Positions 1 through 6,252 are shown, counted from the stretch's first letter. The stretch: 11,313 nt of DNA from Candidatus Zixiibacteriota bacterium (GCA_023132995.1 JAGLXI010000173.1:1-11313); one strand, 5' to 3'. Notes: generated from the letters alone by a model not told the origin. Numbers and translations: made by a program.

Positions 1-46
1 CATTAATTGTGAGTCAATTCGCAGCGTCGGATCACGGCCGGACATG

Positions 47-75
47 TTGACTTTGCCGCACGGCACTGGTATAAT
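47..75 (+). promoter_or_regulatory. Sigma70-type promoter for the comEA-like gene
   Basis: The -35 box TTGACT (47-52) and the -10 box TATAAT (70-75) are separated by exactly 17 bases, and TG at 67-68 gives an extended -10. Transcription should start near position 82. This decides the start of the downstream gene: the GTG at 79 would lie before the transcript begins, so the ATG at 118 is the likely start. No operator-like dyad was seen around it. Confidence 0.75.
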
Positions 76-117
76 GCGGTGGTTTTGGAATTGGCCGACA
101 GGCTCTACGCGGTGCCG

Positions 118-489
118 ATGAATCAGTACTTCCATTTTTCCGATCGCCAGTTGAAGTTCGTGGCGCTTCTAAGCGCCGGCGTCCTGATTATGGGTGGCTA
201 CCTGTTTCTGCGCTCCTATGCCTATCCATCCCGGGACGTGCCCACCCTCGGTGTTTTTCTCACGGAAACGGAGCCAACCTTCACAGGCGTCTTTGTGCTG
301 GATCCCAACACTGCGCCAGCCGATTCCCTGGAACTCATCGGCGGTATCGGACCCGTTCTCGCCGACAATATCGTGGAGTACCGCCGGCAGCACCGAATCG
401 ACACGGTCACCGACATCATGAACGTCCCGGGCATCGGGCCCAAGACGTACGAAAAGATCAGACCATACCTGAGGATCAACTGCAAGTGA
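118..489 (+). CDS. ComEA-like membrane-anchored helix-hairpin-helix protein
   Basis: Encodes 123 residues. A short N-terminus is followed by one hydrophobic segment (about residues 13-31), which should anchor it in the inner membrane with the rest outside the cytoplasm. The C-terminal half (about 58-118) carries tandem helix-hairpin-helix motifs, with the hairpins at GGIGP (75-79) and PGIGP (104-108). The spacing and the LDPNTA lead-in are those of the ComEA / competence HhH family, which binds double-stranded DNA without sequence specificity during DNA uptake. The frame opens at a GTG at 79, but the promoter places the transcript start near 82, so ATG 118 is chosen; its Shine-Dalgarno is weak. 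Its stop overlaps the next gene's start (GTGA), so the two are probably co-translated. A DNA-uptake role is inferred from family membership; small HhH proteins of unknown role look the same. Confidence 0.8.
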   Translation: MNQYFHFSDRQLKFVALLSAGVLIMGGYLFLRSYAYPSRDVPTLGVFLTETEPTFTGVFVLDPNTAPADSLELIGGIGPVLADNIVEYRRQHRIDTVTDIMNVPGIGPKTYEKIRPYLRINCK

Positions 490-1382
490 ACAACGACGGC
501 GCAACGGACACAGGTCGTGTCGGTGTCGGCATCGACTGCGGCAACGGCCATTTCCATCTCGCGCGAGTGCGACAGGACGCCGGATGGCCACAAGTGCAGG
601 CGCTGGCTCGATTTGAATCCTCGCACATCAAGGAACACTGCCTGCTAACCGGGGGCAGGTTGGCATTCTCGGTAGGCGATCACCTGGTGATGACCAGAGA
701 GGTAGCCGTCACTGATCCCGGCAATTTCGATGGCAGACTTCTGGCAGGTTTCGATTCAATGCAGTCGGTGCTTGACGACCGTGATGAGTTCCGTTTCGAC
801 TGCGTGCCGCTTGGAACCGGCGGCCGATACCAGGCCTCAACGGTACGACGGTCGGTCCTGGAGCAGTTGACTCGGCCTCTGGAGAACGGCTTTCCGGATA
901 TATCGGGGGGCGTCGATTACGTTCTCCGCTCCGCCGCTCTGGGTCGCGGCTACATCATGTTTTGCCGCCCCGCGCCCGAGGCCTTTGTGTGTTTGGCCGA
1001 CCTGCACGACCGGGCCATTTCCATCTGCTTTGTCTACCAGGGATTGATTGTCGGTCTGACGCACCTGATGACCGACCGGTTCGATCTCGACGGCGATACC
1101 GGACTGGAAAGAATGGTCGTGGAGTTTCGGACCCTGGTGAACTTCAAGCTGGCGTCACTGTCGGAGAACGGCATCAGCATTCCGCTGACGTCCCTGGTTC
1201 TCTCTGGAGAGAAAGCCGGCGATCGTGTGCGGTCGGTTCTTCAGAAGTACTTCTCGGCCCGAGTCGAGGTTCCGCATATCGGCAACAGCTTCTTCCCCGA
1301 TCCTGCCGCAACGTCCGGCGTCCCTCTCGAAAGGTACCTGGTGGCCCTGGGACTGGCGGCAGGCGAGAAACCCCACCGGTGA
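486..1382 (+). CDS. Probable actin-like fold protein, PilM-like
   Basis: Encodes 298 residues, from a GTG that overlaps the previous stop by four bases. I do not recognise a specific family. The N-terminus has a phosphate-1-like strand and turn, GIDCGNG (15-21), resembling the GIDIGSS opening of PilM/FtsA-type ATPases. A second strand-turn at DLHDR (172-176) sits where these proteins have DxG, and LVLSGEKAG (237-245) resembles the LVLSGG adenosine-site loop. The end, YLVALGLAAG (284-293), matches the usual YAVALGLAL ending of PilM. There is no signal peptide or membrane segment, so it should be cytoplasmic. The second phosphate loop lacks the expected glycine and a following threonine, so nucleotide binding may be weak or lost. 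Coupling to a ComEA-like protein suggests a pilus or DNA-uptake link, but this is inference. Another sugar-kinase/HSP70/actin fold protein is possible. Confidence 0.5.
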   Translation: MNNDGATDTGRVGVGIDCGNGHFHLARVRQDAGWPQVQALARFESSHIKEHCLLTGGRLAFSVGDHLVMTREVAVTDPGNFDGRLLAGFDSMQSVLDDRDEFRFDCVPLGTGGRYQASTVRRSVLEQLTRPLENGFPDISGGVDYVLRSAALGRGYIMFCRPAPEAFVCLADLHDRAISICFVYQGLIVGLTHLMTDRFDLDGDTGLERMVVEFRTLVNFKLASLSENGISIPLTSLVLSGEKAGDRVRSVLQKYFSARVEVPHIGNSFFPDPAATSGVPLERYLVALGLAAGEKPHR

Positions 1383-1388
1383 TATTTC

Positions 1389-1417
1389 TTGGTATTATCT
1401 GGAAGTGGACTTATATT
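1389..1417 (+). promoter_or_regulatory. Possible promoter upstream of coaD
   Basis: TTGGTA (1389-1394) and TATATT (1412-1417) are 17 bases apart in the 62-base gap before coaD, an AT-richer patch than its surroundings. Transcription would start near 1424. An overlapping extended -10 (TGG then TATTAT, 1393-1398) lacks a -35 box. Each box matches consensus only moderately. Confidence 0.4.
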
Positions 1418-1444
1418 CGCGTGTAGATTTGGTGCTTGGTAAAC

Positions 1445-1954
1445 GTGACTGAAACGAACATAAGAAGACTCGCAATTTATCCCGGCACTTTCGATCCGGT
1501 AACGAACGGACACATGTCACTGATCGAACGTGCCTCCCGTCTGTTTGACGAATTGACCGTGGCCGTGGCGTTGAACGCAGGGAAAACACCATTCTTCGAT
1601 TTTGACGAACGCCTGGAGCAGATCAAAAAGGCGGTTGCGGCGCAACCATATTCAGGCAAGGTGCAAGTTATTGGCTTCGACGGCCTGCTGGCCGATTTGG
1701 CTATCAAGATGAAGGCTGCGGCAATTGTCAGAGGCCTTCGGGCCGTGTCTGACTTTGAGTACGAATTCCAGATGGCCCTGATGAATCGCAAGCTGGCGCG
1801 CTCGGTGGAAACTGTCTTCCTGATGCCGGCGTTGTCGTGGGTGTACCTTTCGTCCACAATAGTAAAGGATGTAGCCGCCAACGGCGGGGATGTCAGTCAC
1901 CTGGTTCCGGTTTCGGTAAACGAGGCAATCGCCAGGAAACTGGCGTCGAGATAA
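1445..1954 (+). CDS. coaD: Phosphopantetheine adenylyltransferase
   Basis: Transfers AMP from ATP to 4'-phosphopantetheine, giving dephospho-CoA, the fourth step of coenzyme A synthesis, in the cytoplasm. The 169-residue product has the normal length and layout of bacterial CoaD. The nucleotidyltransferase motif YPGTFDPVTNGH lies near the N-terminus, with the T-x-G-H histidine that contacts the ATP phosphates. VRGLRAVSDFEYEFQMA in the middle contains the conserved RGLR arginine region and the FEYE helix, and LSSTIVKDVA near the C-terminus is the ISST-type ATP-binding segment. The start is uncertain: GTG at 1445 gives a compact N-terminus, while an in-frame TTG at 1436 would add three residues; neither has a good Shine-Dalgarno. 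A possible promoter lies just upstream. Identification is secure from the motifs. Confidence 0.95.
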   Translation: MTETNIRRLAIYPGTFDPVTNGHMSLIERASRLFDELTVAVALNAGKTPFFDFDERLEQIKKAVAAQPYSGKVQVIGFDGLLADLAIKMKAAAIVRGLRAVSDFEYEFQMALMNRKLARSVETVFLMPALSWVYLSSTIVKDVAANGGDVSHLVPVSVNEAIARKLASR

Positions 1955-2002
1955 GCAAAGGTCGTTTTGAGAGACAGGATTGGCATTGGGGAGACAGGGC
2001 GC

Positions 2003-2047
2003 ATGATGGCTCGCCGCAGAACGGTTTCCCAAGACACACGCTCATGA
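2003..2047 (+). CDS. Short upstream reading frame coupled to lysS
   Basis: A 14-codon frame, MMARRRTVSQDTRS, starts with tandem ATG codons at 2003 and 2006. It is preceded by GGGGAG (1988-1993) and AGGG (1996-1999), a much better Shine-Dalgarno than anything before lysS. Its TGA stop (2045-2047) overlaps the lysS ATG (2044-2046) as ATGA, the classic geometry for translational coupling. It contains four arginines and no lysine, so a lysine-sensing attenuator is unlikely. It may act as a ribosome loader for lysS rather than make a useful peptide. Such a frame can also arise by chance in 89 bases, so confidence is moderate. Confidence 0.4.
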   Translation: MMARRRTVSQDTRS

Positions 2048-3636
2048 CTAAACCGACCGGAAAACAACAACCACCTCCCGATGATGACTCCTCTGGGAAG
2101 ATCCAGATTCCGCTGGCCGAACTCATCAGGACGCGTCGGAAAAAGGTTGTAGAGCTGACCGGGAGAGGCGTCAACTGCTACCCCTATCGTTATGAGAACA
2201 CGCGTCCGGTAAGCGAGCTGCTGAGCGATTTCGACGACCTGGCCGCGAGCGAGACTGTTGTCCGACTGGCCGGACGGGTCATGCTCAAGCGAAAAATGGG
2301 GAAGGCAGCCTTTGCCGACGTGCGTGACGCTGCCCAGCGGATACAGATATATGTCAAGGTTGACAATGTCGGCAAAGACGCCTTTGATCTGTTTGACGCC
2401 GTTGATCTGGGGGATATTCTCGGCTGCGAGGGGACCCTTTTCGTCACGCGAACCGGTGAACGGACCCTCAAAGTCACCTCTTTTGAACTGCTGACGAAGT
2501 CGCTGCATCCGCTCCCAGATAAGCACTCCGGCCTTACCGACAAGGAGACTCGCAGCCGTCGTCGCTATGCCGACTTGATCGTCAACCCCGAGGTGCGGGA
2601 CCTGTTCGTCATGCGGACGCGGATCGTCAAGGCTATCCGTGACTTTCTGAACGCCAGGGACTTCCTGGAGGTGGAGACTCCTATCCTGCAGCCTCTCTAT
2701 GGCGGCGGCATGGCGGTGCCGTTCACAACATATCACCAGCGCCTGGACCGCGACCTGTATCTACGCATCGCCGACGAACTCTACCTCAAGCGTCTGCTGG
2801 TGGGCGGCCTCGAAAAGGTCTGGGAGTACTGCAAGGATTTCCGCAACGAGGGCATCGACCGCCTGCACAACCCGGAGTTCTCCATGATTGAGCTTTATTG
2901 GGCATATGCCGATTATAAAGACATGGCCGAGCTGTTCGAGGAATTGTTGCGGCACATTGTCCTCGAAACACACGGCAGCTACAAAATTGCCTATGGAGAA
3001 CATGAGATAGACTTTGAGCCGCGCTTTCGATGGGTCAGTATGATTGATTCTATCAAGGACAAAACAGGCGTGGATTTCATGGGTCTCTCCTTTGAGGAGG
3101 CGAAAAAGGCGGCCGGGGAGTATGATCTTGAGGCCGGGAAACTGATCAACAGAGGGAAAGTGATCGAAGCGGTGTGGGAGGCGACGGTCGAACCGTCTCT
3201 GATTCAGCCCACATTCATTGTCGATTTCCCGGTGGAGATCTCGCCGCTGGCCAAGAAACACCGTGAGCGCGAGGGTCTGACGGAGAGATTCGAACTGTTC
3301 GTCGCCGGGCAGGAAATGGGCAACGCCTTCAGCGAACTCAACGATCCCGTGGATCAACTGGAGCGTTTCCTGCAGCAGGGCAAGGCGCTGCAGGCGGGCG
3401 ACAAAGAGGCCCAACCCCTCGACGACGATTTCATCACCGCCCTGTCATACGGAATGCCTCCCTCGGCGGGGCTGGGGTTCGGCGTCGACCGGCTGGTGAT
3501 GCTGCTGACCAATCAGCACAACATCCGCGACGTCCTGCTCTTCCCGCAGATGAAGGACATGAAAGAAGGTTCGGTGCCGGTATCCGGGATTCTGGCGCAA
3601 ATAGTCCAGGATGAAAAGGAAAGTGATTCGACATAA
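2044..3636 (+). CDS. lysS: Lysyl-tRNA synthetase, class II
   Basis: Charges tRNA-Lys with lysine using ATP, in the cytoplasm. The 530-residue product has a short polar, proline/aspartate-rich N-terminal extension (about 1-20). An anticodon-binding OB fold follows (about 72-150), with GRVMLKRKMGKAAFADVRD, then the class II catalytic core. Motif 1 lies near 205-215, motif 2 is FRNEGIDRLHNPEF (266-279), and motif 3 is GLGFGVDRLVMLL (476-488) with its ATP-binding arginine. The open frame extends back to 1837 inside coaD, but ATG 2044 is the only ATG start near the family's normal N-terminus. It has no evident Shine-Dalgarno of its own and overlaps the stop of a short upstream frame, so translation may depend on coupling. 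One variation: the usual GGAxARPF segment reads GGGMAVPF (220-227), with Val where E. coli-type enzymes have Arg. The enzyme otherwise looks complete. Confidence 0.96.
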   Translation: MTKPTGKQQPPPDDDSSGKIQIPLAELIRTRRKKVVELTGRGVNCYPYRYENTRPVSELLSDFDDLAASETVVRLAGRVMLKRKMGKAAFADVRDAAQRIQIYVKVDNVGKDAFDLFDAVDLGDILGCEGTLFVTRTGERTLKVTSFELLTKSLHPLPDKHSGLTDKETRSRRRYADLIVNPEVRDLFVMRTRIVKAIRDFLNARDFLEVETPILQPLYGGGMAVPFTTYHQRLDRDLYLRIADELYLKRLLVGGLEKVWEYCKDFRNEGIDRLHNPEFSMIELYWAYADYKDMAELFEELLRHIVLETHGSYKIAYGEHEIDFEPRFRWVSMIDSIKDKTGVDFMGLSFEEAKKAAGEYDLEAGKLINRGKVIEAVWEATVEPSLIQPTFIVDFPVEISPLAKKHREREGLTERFELFVAGQEMGNAFSELNDPVDQLERFLQQGKALQAGDKEAQPLDDDFITALSYGMPPSAGLGFGVDRLVMLLTNQHNIRDVLLFPQMKDMKEGSVPVSGILAQIVQDEKESDST

Positions 3637-3641
3637 CATTT

Positions 3642-3659
3642 GGCTGCCACCGGGCAGCC
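3642..3659 (+). terminator. Hairpin after lysS, possible terminator
   Basis: GGCTGCC (3642-3648) and GGCAGCC (3653-3659) form a perfect 7-bp stem with the four-base loop ACCG, six bases after the lysS stop. No T-run follows, so it is not a standard Rho-independent terminator. It could end transcription weakly or protect the lysS mRNA 3' end. Confidence 0.4.
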
Positions 3660-3707
3660 TCCCGTCGGCCTTAAGGTTAATAATGCAATACATCGTTGCT
3701 GCATCTG

Positions 3708-3758
3708 CTCCTCCTTTTCCGGCCTTGGGTTTAGTTGCAACCGTTTCTCGAGGAGGAG
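3708..3758 (+). promoter_or_regulatory. Leader anti-Shine-Dalgarno pairing, upstream of the RRM gene
   Basis: CTCCTCCT (3708-3715) is perfectly complementary to AGGAGGAG (3751-3758), with G-U pairs possible at both ends. The enclosed 35 bases contain a smaller four-pair stem (3728-3731 with 3739-3742). The sequestered purine tract is the strongest Shine-Dalgarno in the intergenic region, but the ATG it serves (3764) opens only a two-codon frame. The layout suggests a leader that changes ribosome access in response to temperature, ribosomes or the protein's own binding. That role is inference. Confidence 0.4.
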
Positions 3759-3772
3759 TCTTTATGAATTGA
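3751..3772 (+). promoter_or_regulatory. Strong ribosome binding site with two-codon frame (ATG AAT TGA)
   Basis: AGGAGG (3751-3756) is seven bases before ATG (3764-3766), the ideal arrangement, yet the frame is ATG AAT TGA and stops at once. The surrounding sequence GGAGTCTTTATGAAT closely resembles the true start of the downstream RRM gene, GGAGTTTTTTTATGAAC (3823-3839). It may be a decoy start, a ribosome-stalling site, or a decayed duplicate of the initiation region. Confidence 0.45.
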
Positions 3773-3833
3773 CCCCCCCAGTGGGGCTGCTTACATCAGT
3801 TTTGAAGTTAATTCGTTTCAATGGAGTTTTTTT

Positions 3834-4115
3834 ATGAACATCTATGTTGGCAATCTGCCTTTTGAGATCAGTGAAGATGAGTTGCTCGACGTCTTTGGAG
3901 CCTTCGGTGAAGTCTCTTCGGCCAAGATTATAACCGACCGCTATAGCGGCCGGCCACGTGGCTTCGCCTTCGTCGAAATGCCCGACGACAGTCATGGTCA
4001 GGCGGCTATCGATGACCTCAATGAGAAGGATTTCAAGGGCCGCACGCTCAAGGTCAGCGTGGCTCGCGCCCGCGAGGAACGGCCCGAGCGTCGCCCACCC
4101 GACGACAGGCGTTAA
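3834..4115 (+). CDS. Single-RRM RNA-binding protein
   Basis: The 93-residue protein consists of one RNA recognition motif and a short charged tail. RNP2 is IYVGNL (3-8) and RNP1 is RGFAFVEM (42-49), carrying the aromatic residues that stack on RNA bases. The tail (about 79-93) is rich in Arg, Glu, Asp and Pro, shorter than the glycine-rich tails of some cyanobacterial Rbp proteins. Bacterial proteins of this type are cytoplasmic; some are cold-inducible or bind their own or other mRNAs. The start ATG has GGAG (3823-3826) seven bases upstream. The gene stands alone between hairpins, behind a 197-base leader with an unusual decoy start. Which RNAs it binds cannot be told from the sequence. The family assignment is secure. 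Confidence 0.93.
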   Translation: MNIYVGNLPFEISEDELLDVFGAFGEVSSAKIITDRYSGRPRGFAFVEMPDDSHGQAAIDDLNEKDFKGRTLKVSVARAREERPERRPPDDRR

Positions 4116-4140
4116 TTCCGTTTCCATAAACATGAGGGCA

Positions 4141-4172
4141 AACTGCCCGGTCGCTGTTGCGGCCGGGCAGTT
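4141..4172 (+). terminator. Strong hairpin after the RRM gene, probable terminator
   Basis: AACTGCCCGG (4141-4150) and CCGGGCAGTT (4163-4172) form a perfect 10-bp stem. It continues through a T-G pair into three more pairs (4152-4154 with 4159-4161), closing on a TGTT loop. No T-run follows, so termination by this hairpin alone is uncertain. Its position 25 bases after the RRM stop and before the next promoter fits a transcript end. Confidence 0.6.
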
Positions 4173-4182
4173 GCTGTATAAG

Positions 4183-4205
4183 GGCCGGATCCCTCAGGCC
4201 CGGCC
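4183..4205 (+). repeat. Second GC-rich inverted repeat
   Basis: GGCCGG (4183-4188) and CCGGCC (4200-4205) can pair across an 11-base loop, just after the strong hairpin. No T-run follows. It may reinforce the transcript boundary between the RRM gene and the efflux operon, or be chance in GC-rich sequence. Confidence 0.3.
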
Positions 4206-4242
4206 TCCCGGGGCGTAACAAACGAAAAGATCTATAAAACCG

Positions 4243-4270
4243 TTGACAAGGCCGATCTCGACCGTATCTT
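4243..4270 (+). promoter_or_regulatory. Promoter of the efflux operon
   Basis: A perfect TTGACA (4243-4248) lies 16 bases before TATCTT (4265-4270, four of six consensus bases). The transcript start would fall near 4277, inside the left arm of the dyad operator, so repressor binding should block initiation. No further convincing promoter was seen down to 10992, and the gene junctions are overlaps or gaps of a few bases. Confidence 0.65.
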
Positions 4271-4271
4271 A

Positions 4272-4302
4272 ACCAACAAGATAGTTAAACTAAACAGTTG
4301 GT
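4272..4302 (+). promoter_or_regulatory. Dyad operator, probable binding site of the TetR-family regulator
   Basis: Two nested inverted repeats share one centre, base 4287. The outer arms are ACCAAC (4272-4277) and GTTGGT (4297-4302); the inner arms are TAGTT (4282-4286) and AACTA (4288-4292). Thus 11 of 15 symmetric positions pair. An offset dyad, AACT (4288-4291) with AGTT (4296-4299), overlaps it. The site lies at the predicted transcript start and ends six bases before the tetR start codon, as expected for autoregulation by a TetR-family dimer, possibly two dimers. Confidence 0.65.
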
Positions 4303-4308
4303 CATATA

Positions 4309-4944
4309 ATGCCCGATTCCACCCCGCGCCGGTACCCCGACCGCAACAAAACCAGCCGAGAGAAAATCACGACCGCCGCCCTGACTGAGTTTGCCGACAA
4401 AGGCTTGGCCGGGGCCAGAATCGACCGCATCGCTACCGCCGCCGGTGTCAACAAGGCCATGATCTATTACCACTTCTCATCCAAGGATAACCTCTACGAG
4501 CAAGTTGTGGATGAATTCGTCGGCGATCTTATGGGCAGGATAAGCCAGGCCATCTCCGATAAGGCCACCGTTGAGACCGGCCTGATGCAGTTGGATGAAG
4601 TCTACACCGAGCTTGTCACCGAGTACCCGGAGTTCCCCCGTCTCTTGCTGCGGGAACTGGCTGACCCGGGCGGAAGAATGATCGGCAGGATCAGCCGGAT
4701 TCTGGTCAAGTCCGGCAATCCGGCCCGGATGCAGCGGCTCCTGCGTCGTGGCGTGGCTGGCGGCCGGCTTCGTCGCATCAACGTCAGACAGGCGCTGGTT
4801 TCGTTCCTGACCATGAACATCGGGTATTTTCTTATGGCTCCCCTGTTGGACAAAGTAATGGATATCAAGGACCGGAAACGATTTGTGAAAGAAAGGAAGA
4901 AAGCCGTGGTCGATCTGTTCTTGAACGGGGTAAGGGCGAGATGA
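4309..4944 (+). CDS. TetR/AcrR-family transcriptional repressor
   Basis: The 211-residue protein has the TetR layout. The N-terminal DNA-binding domain (about 14-62) has its helix-turn-helix in RIDRIATAAGVNKAMIYYHF, with the recognition helix and the usual YYHF-SKDNLY that follows. A helical C-terminal domain should bind a ligand and form the dimer. Members usually repress an adjacent transporter and release DNA when a drug or metabolite binds. A dyad operator directly upstream supports autorepression. The gene heads the efflux operon and overlaps the next gene as ATGA. Position and partners match E. coli CecR, which controls ybhGFSR. The start ATG lacks a clear Shine-Dalgarno, but no later start would preserve the DNA-binding domain. 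The ligand is unknown. The family is certain; the specific role is inferred from context. Confidence 0.92.
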   Translation: MPDSTPRRYPDRNKTSREKITTAALTEFADKGLAGARIDRIATAAGVNKAMIYYHFSSKDNLYEQVVDEFVGDLMGRISQAISDKATVETGLMQLDEVYTELVTEYPEFPRLLLRELADPGGRMIGRISRILVKSGNPARMQRLLRRGVAGGRLRRINVRQALVSFLTMNIGYFLMAPLLDKVMDIKDRKRFVKERKKAVVDLFLNGVRAR

Positions 4945-6251
4945 GACGTTACTTGTTGACCGCATTGTTGGTCGTGGTCGGATACTCTTCCCCGGTTGGC
5001 CGCGAGTTGACCCTCAGCGAAGCCTTGCGCCTTTCCACCGAGCATTCTCACACTCTCAAGAGCGCCACGGCGCGCACGGCCGCCGCCGAAGGAGCAAAGC
5101 GGGCCGCCCTGGCCGACCGTTTTCCCACGTTGTCAGTCGCGGCTTTCGGGCTTTACAACAGCGAGGTGCCGACGCTTGATATTGAGCTGCCGCCGCCGGT
5201 CGGCGTGTCGTTTTCACGGGAGGTGGGCACCAGCGAAACCTATCAGGCGGATTTGCGCCTCAGTCTGCCCCTGTTTACGGGAGGTCTGCTGGGCGCGAAC
5301 ATCGACCGTGCCCGCGCCAGGCTGACGTACACCGACGCCCTCGCGCAGGCGGAGCGCGATCAGGTGCTGCTTCAGATGCGCCTGGCATATCTGTCGCTGG
5401 CCCGCGCCGACCGCATGCTCGACGCCGCCGGCGCCTCACTGCGCCGAGCAGAGATTATCGCCGCCGACGTCGGCGTCCTCTTCGATGGCGGTATGGCCGA
5501 TTCGGTTGACATCTTAGAGGCTCGCTTAGGGCTCGACCAGGCGCACTTCCGCGAGCAGAGCGCCGCAATTCGACGCCGGTCAGCCGAAATCATGCTGCTG
5601 ACTCTGACAGGTCTCCCCGCCATGGAGCAGCTTGAGATCACCGGTTTCCCGGAAGCCATCCCCGGCGAACTGATGCAGGCGGCAGTGCTCCCGGGTAAGC
5701 CAGAACTGAAGGCGGCCGAGGCAGGCGTGAAGCTGAGTCTGTCCGGTATGAAAGCGGCCCGGGCCGGGTACTATCCAACGCTGTCGGCGTATGCCGGGTA
5801 TTCCTACGGGATGCCGAACCTTGATCGCTTCCAGAACACTTGGAATGACTACTTCAGTTTCGGGGCCAATCTGGTCTGGTCGTTTAACGCGGGCAATAAA
5901 GTCGGCGCCGGGGTCAGGGCTGCGGAGCATGAACACGGGGCGGCTTGCAGTGAGCGGGACAGGGCGGTTGAGGTCCTCGGTCGCGAGGCAAAACTGTCGC
6001 TGCAGAATCTGAAATTAGCCCGCAAGAGATATGAAACGGCACAGCGGCACTTGCGGGTCACTTCCGACAGCTATCGACTGGCAGCCGTCAGACATCGGGA
6101 AGGAGTGCTGTCGGCGAACAGACTGCTGGAAATCGAGGCGTCTCTCACCGAGGCCGAGTCGTTGCTGGCTGGATCCCTGGTTGATTTCTTCGTTGCCCGA
6201 AGCGCGCACTATTTCGCTATCGGGTCGGACAAACTAAGAGAAGGGTTCTAA
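4941..6251 (+). CDS. TolC-family outer-membrane efflux protein
   Basis: Encodes 436 residues, a normal length for the family. A signal peptide (about 1-20) is followed by LTLSEALRLS, the typical mature N-terminus. Two similar halves follow, each a long helical hairpin with strand segments (first about 22-225, second about 253-430). Examples are YQADLRLSLPLFTGG (101-115) and YFSFGANLVWSFNAG (304-318), the paired strands that contribute to the barrel. Trimers of such proteins form the outer-membrane channel and periplasmic tunnel of tripartite exporters. The ATG overlaps the tetR stop, with a purine-rich GGGGTAAGGG run just before it. The HlyD-like adaptor gene starts one base after its stop. 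Having its own channel gene in the operon differs from E. coli ybhGFSR, which relies on a TolC encoded elsewhere. Confidence 0.93.
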   Translation: MRRYLLTALLVVVGYSSPVGRELTLSEALRLSTEHSHTLKSATARTAAAEGAKRAALADRFPTLSVAAFGLYNSEVPTLDIELPPPVGVSFSREVGTSETYQADLRLSLPLFTGGLLGANIDRARARLTYTDALAQAERDQVLLQMRLAYLSLARADRMLDAAGASLRRAEIIAADVGVLFDGGMADSVDILEARLGLDQAHFREQSAAIRRRSAEIMLLTLTGLPAMEQLEITGFPEAIPGELMQAAVLPGKPELKAAEAGVKLSLSGMKAARAGYYPTLSAYAGYSYGMPNLDRFQNTWNDYFSFGANLVWSFNAGNKVGAGVRAAEHEHGAACSERDRAVEVLGREAKLSLQNLKLARKRYETAQRHLRVTSDSYRLAAVRHREGVLSANRLLEIEASLTEAESLLAGSLVDFFVARSAHYFAIGSDKLREGF

Positions 6252-6252
6252 G

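Noticed and set aside
1..3. CAT at the edge as the start codon of a divergent minus-strand gene
   Set aside because: Nothing of the reading frame is inside the window and no Shine-Dalgarno precedes it, so it cannot be supported.
5..19. Resemblance of AATTGTGAG at the left edge to a lac operator half
   Set aside because: Only a nine-base match without the symmetric partner; the organism and context do not support it.
79..117. GTG start at 79 for the ComEA-like protein
   Set aside because: The strong -10 box ends at 75, so the transcript should begin near 82, after this codon.
1837..2043. Extension of lysS upstream into coaD
   Set aside because: The frame is open by chance within coaD. The extra 69 residues resemble no synthetase sequence, and ATG 2044 gives a normal-length enzyme.
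2003..2047. Lysine-responsive attenuation leader for lysS
   Set aside because: The short peptide contains no lysine codons, and no terminator hairpin follows before lysS.
1897..2736. Minus-strand open frame of 279 codons opposite coaD and lysS
   Set aside because: It lies antisense to two certain housekeeping genes, has no recognisable motif and no ribosome binding site.
3776..3786. CCCC-AGT-GGGG mini-hairpin in the RRM leader
   Set aside because: Only four pairs with a three-base loop; too short to be claimed as a separate element.
4305..4310. Perfect TATAAT overlapping the tetR start codon
   Set aside because: No -35 box lies at suitable spacing upstream, and a transcript from it would lack the tetR start.
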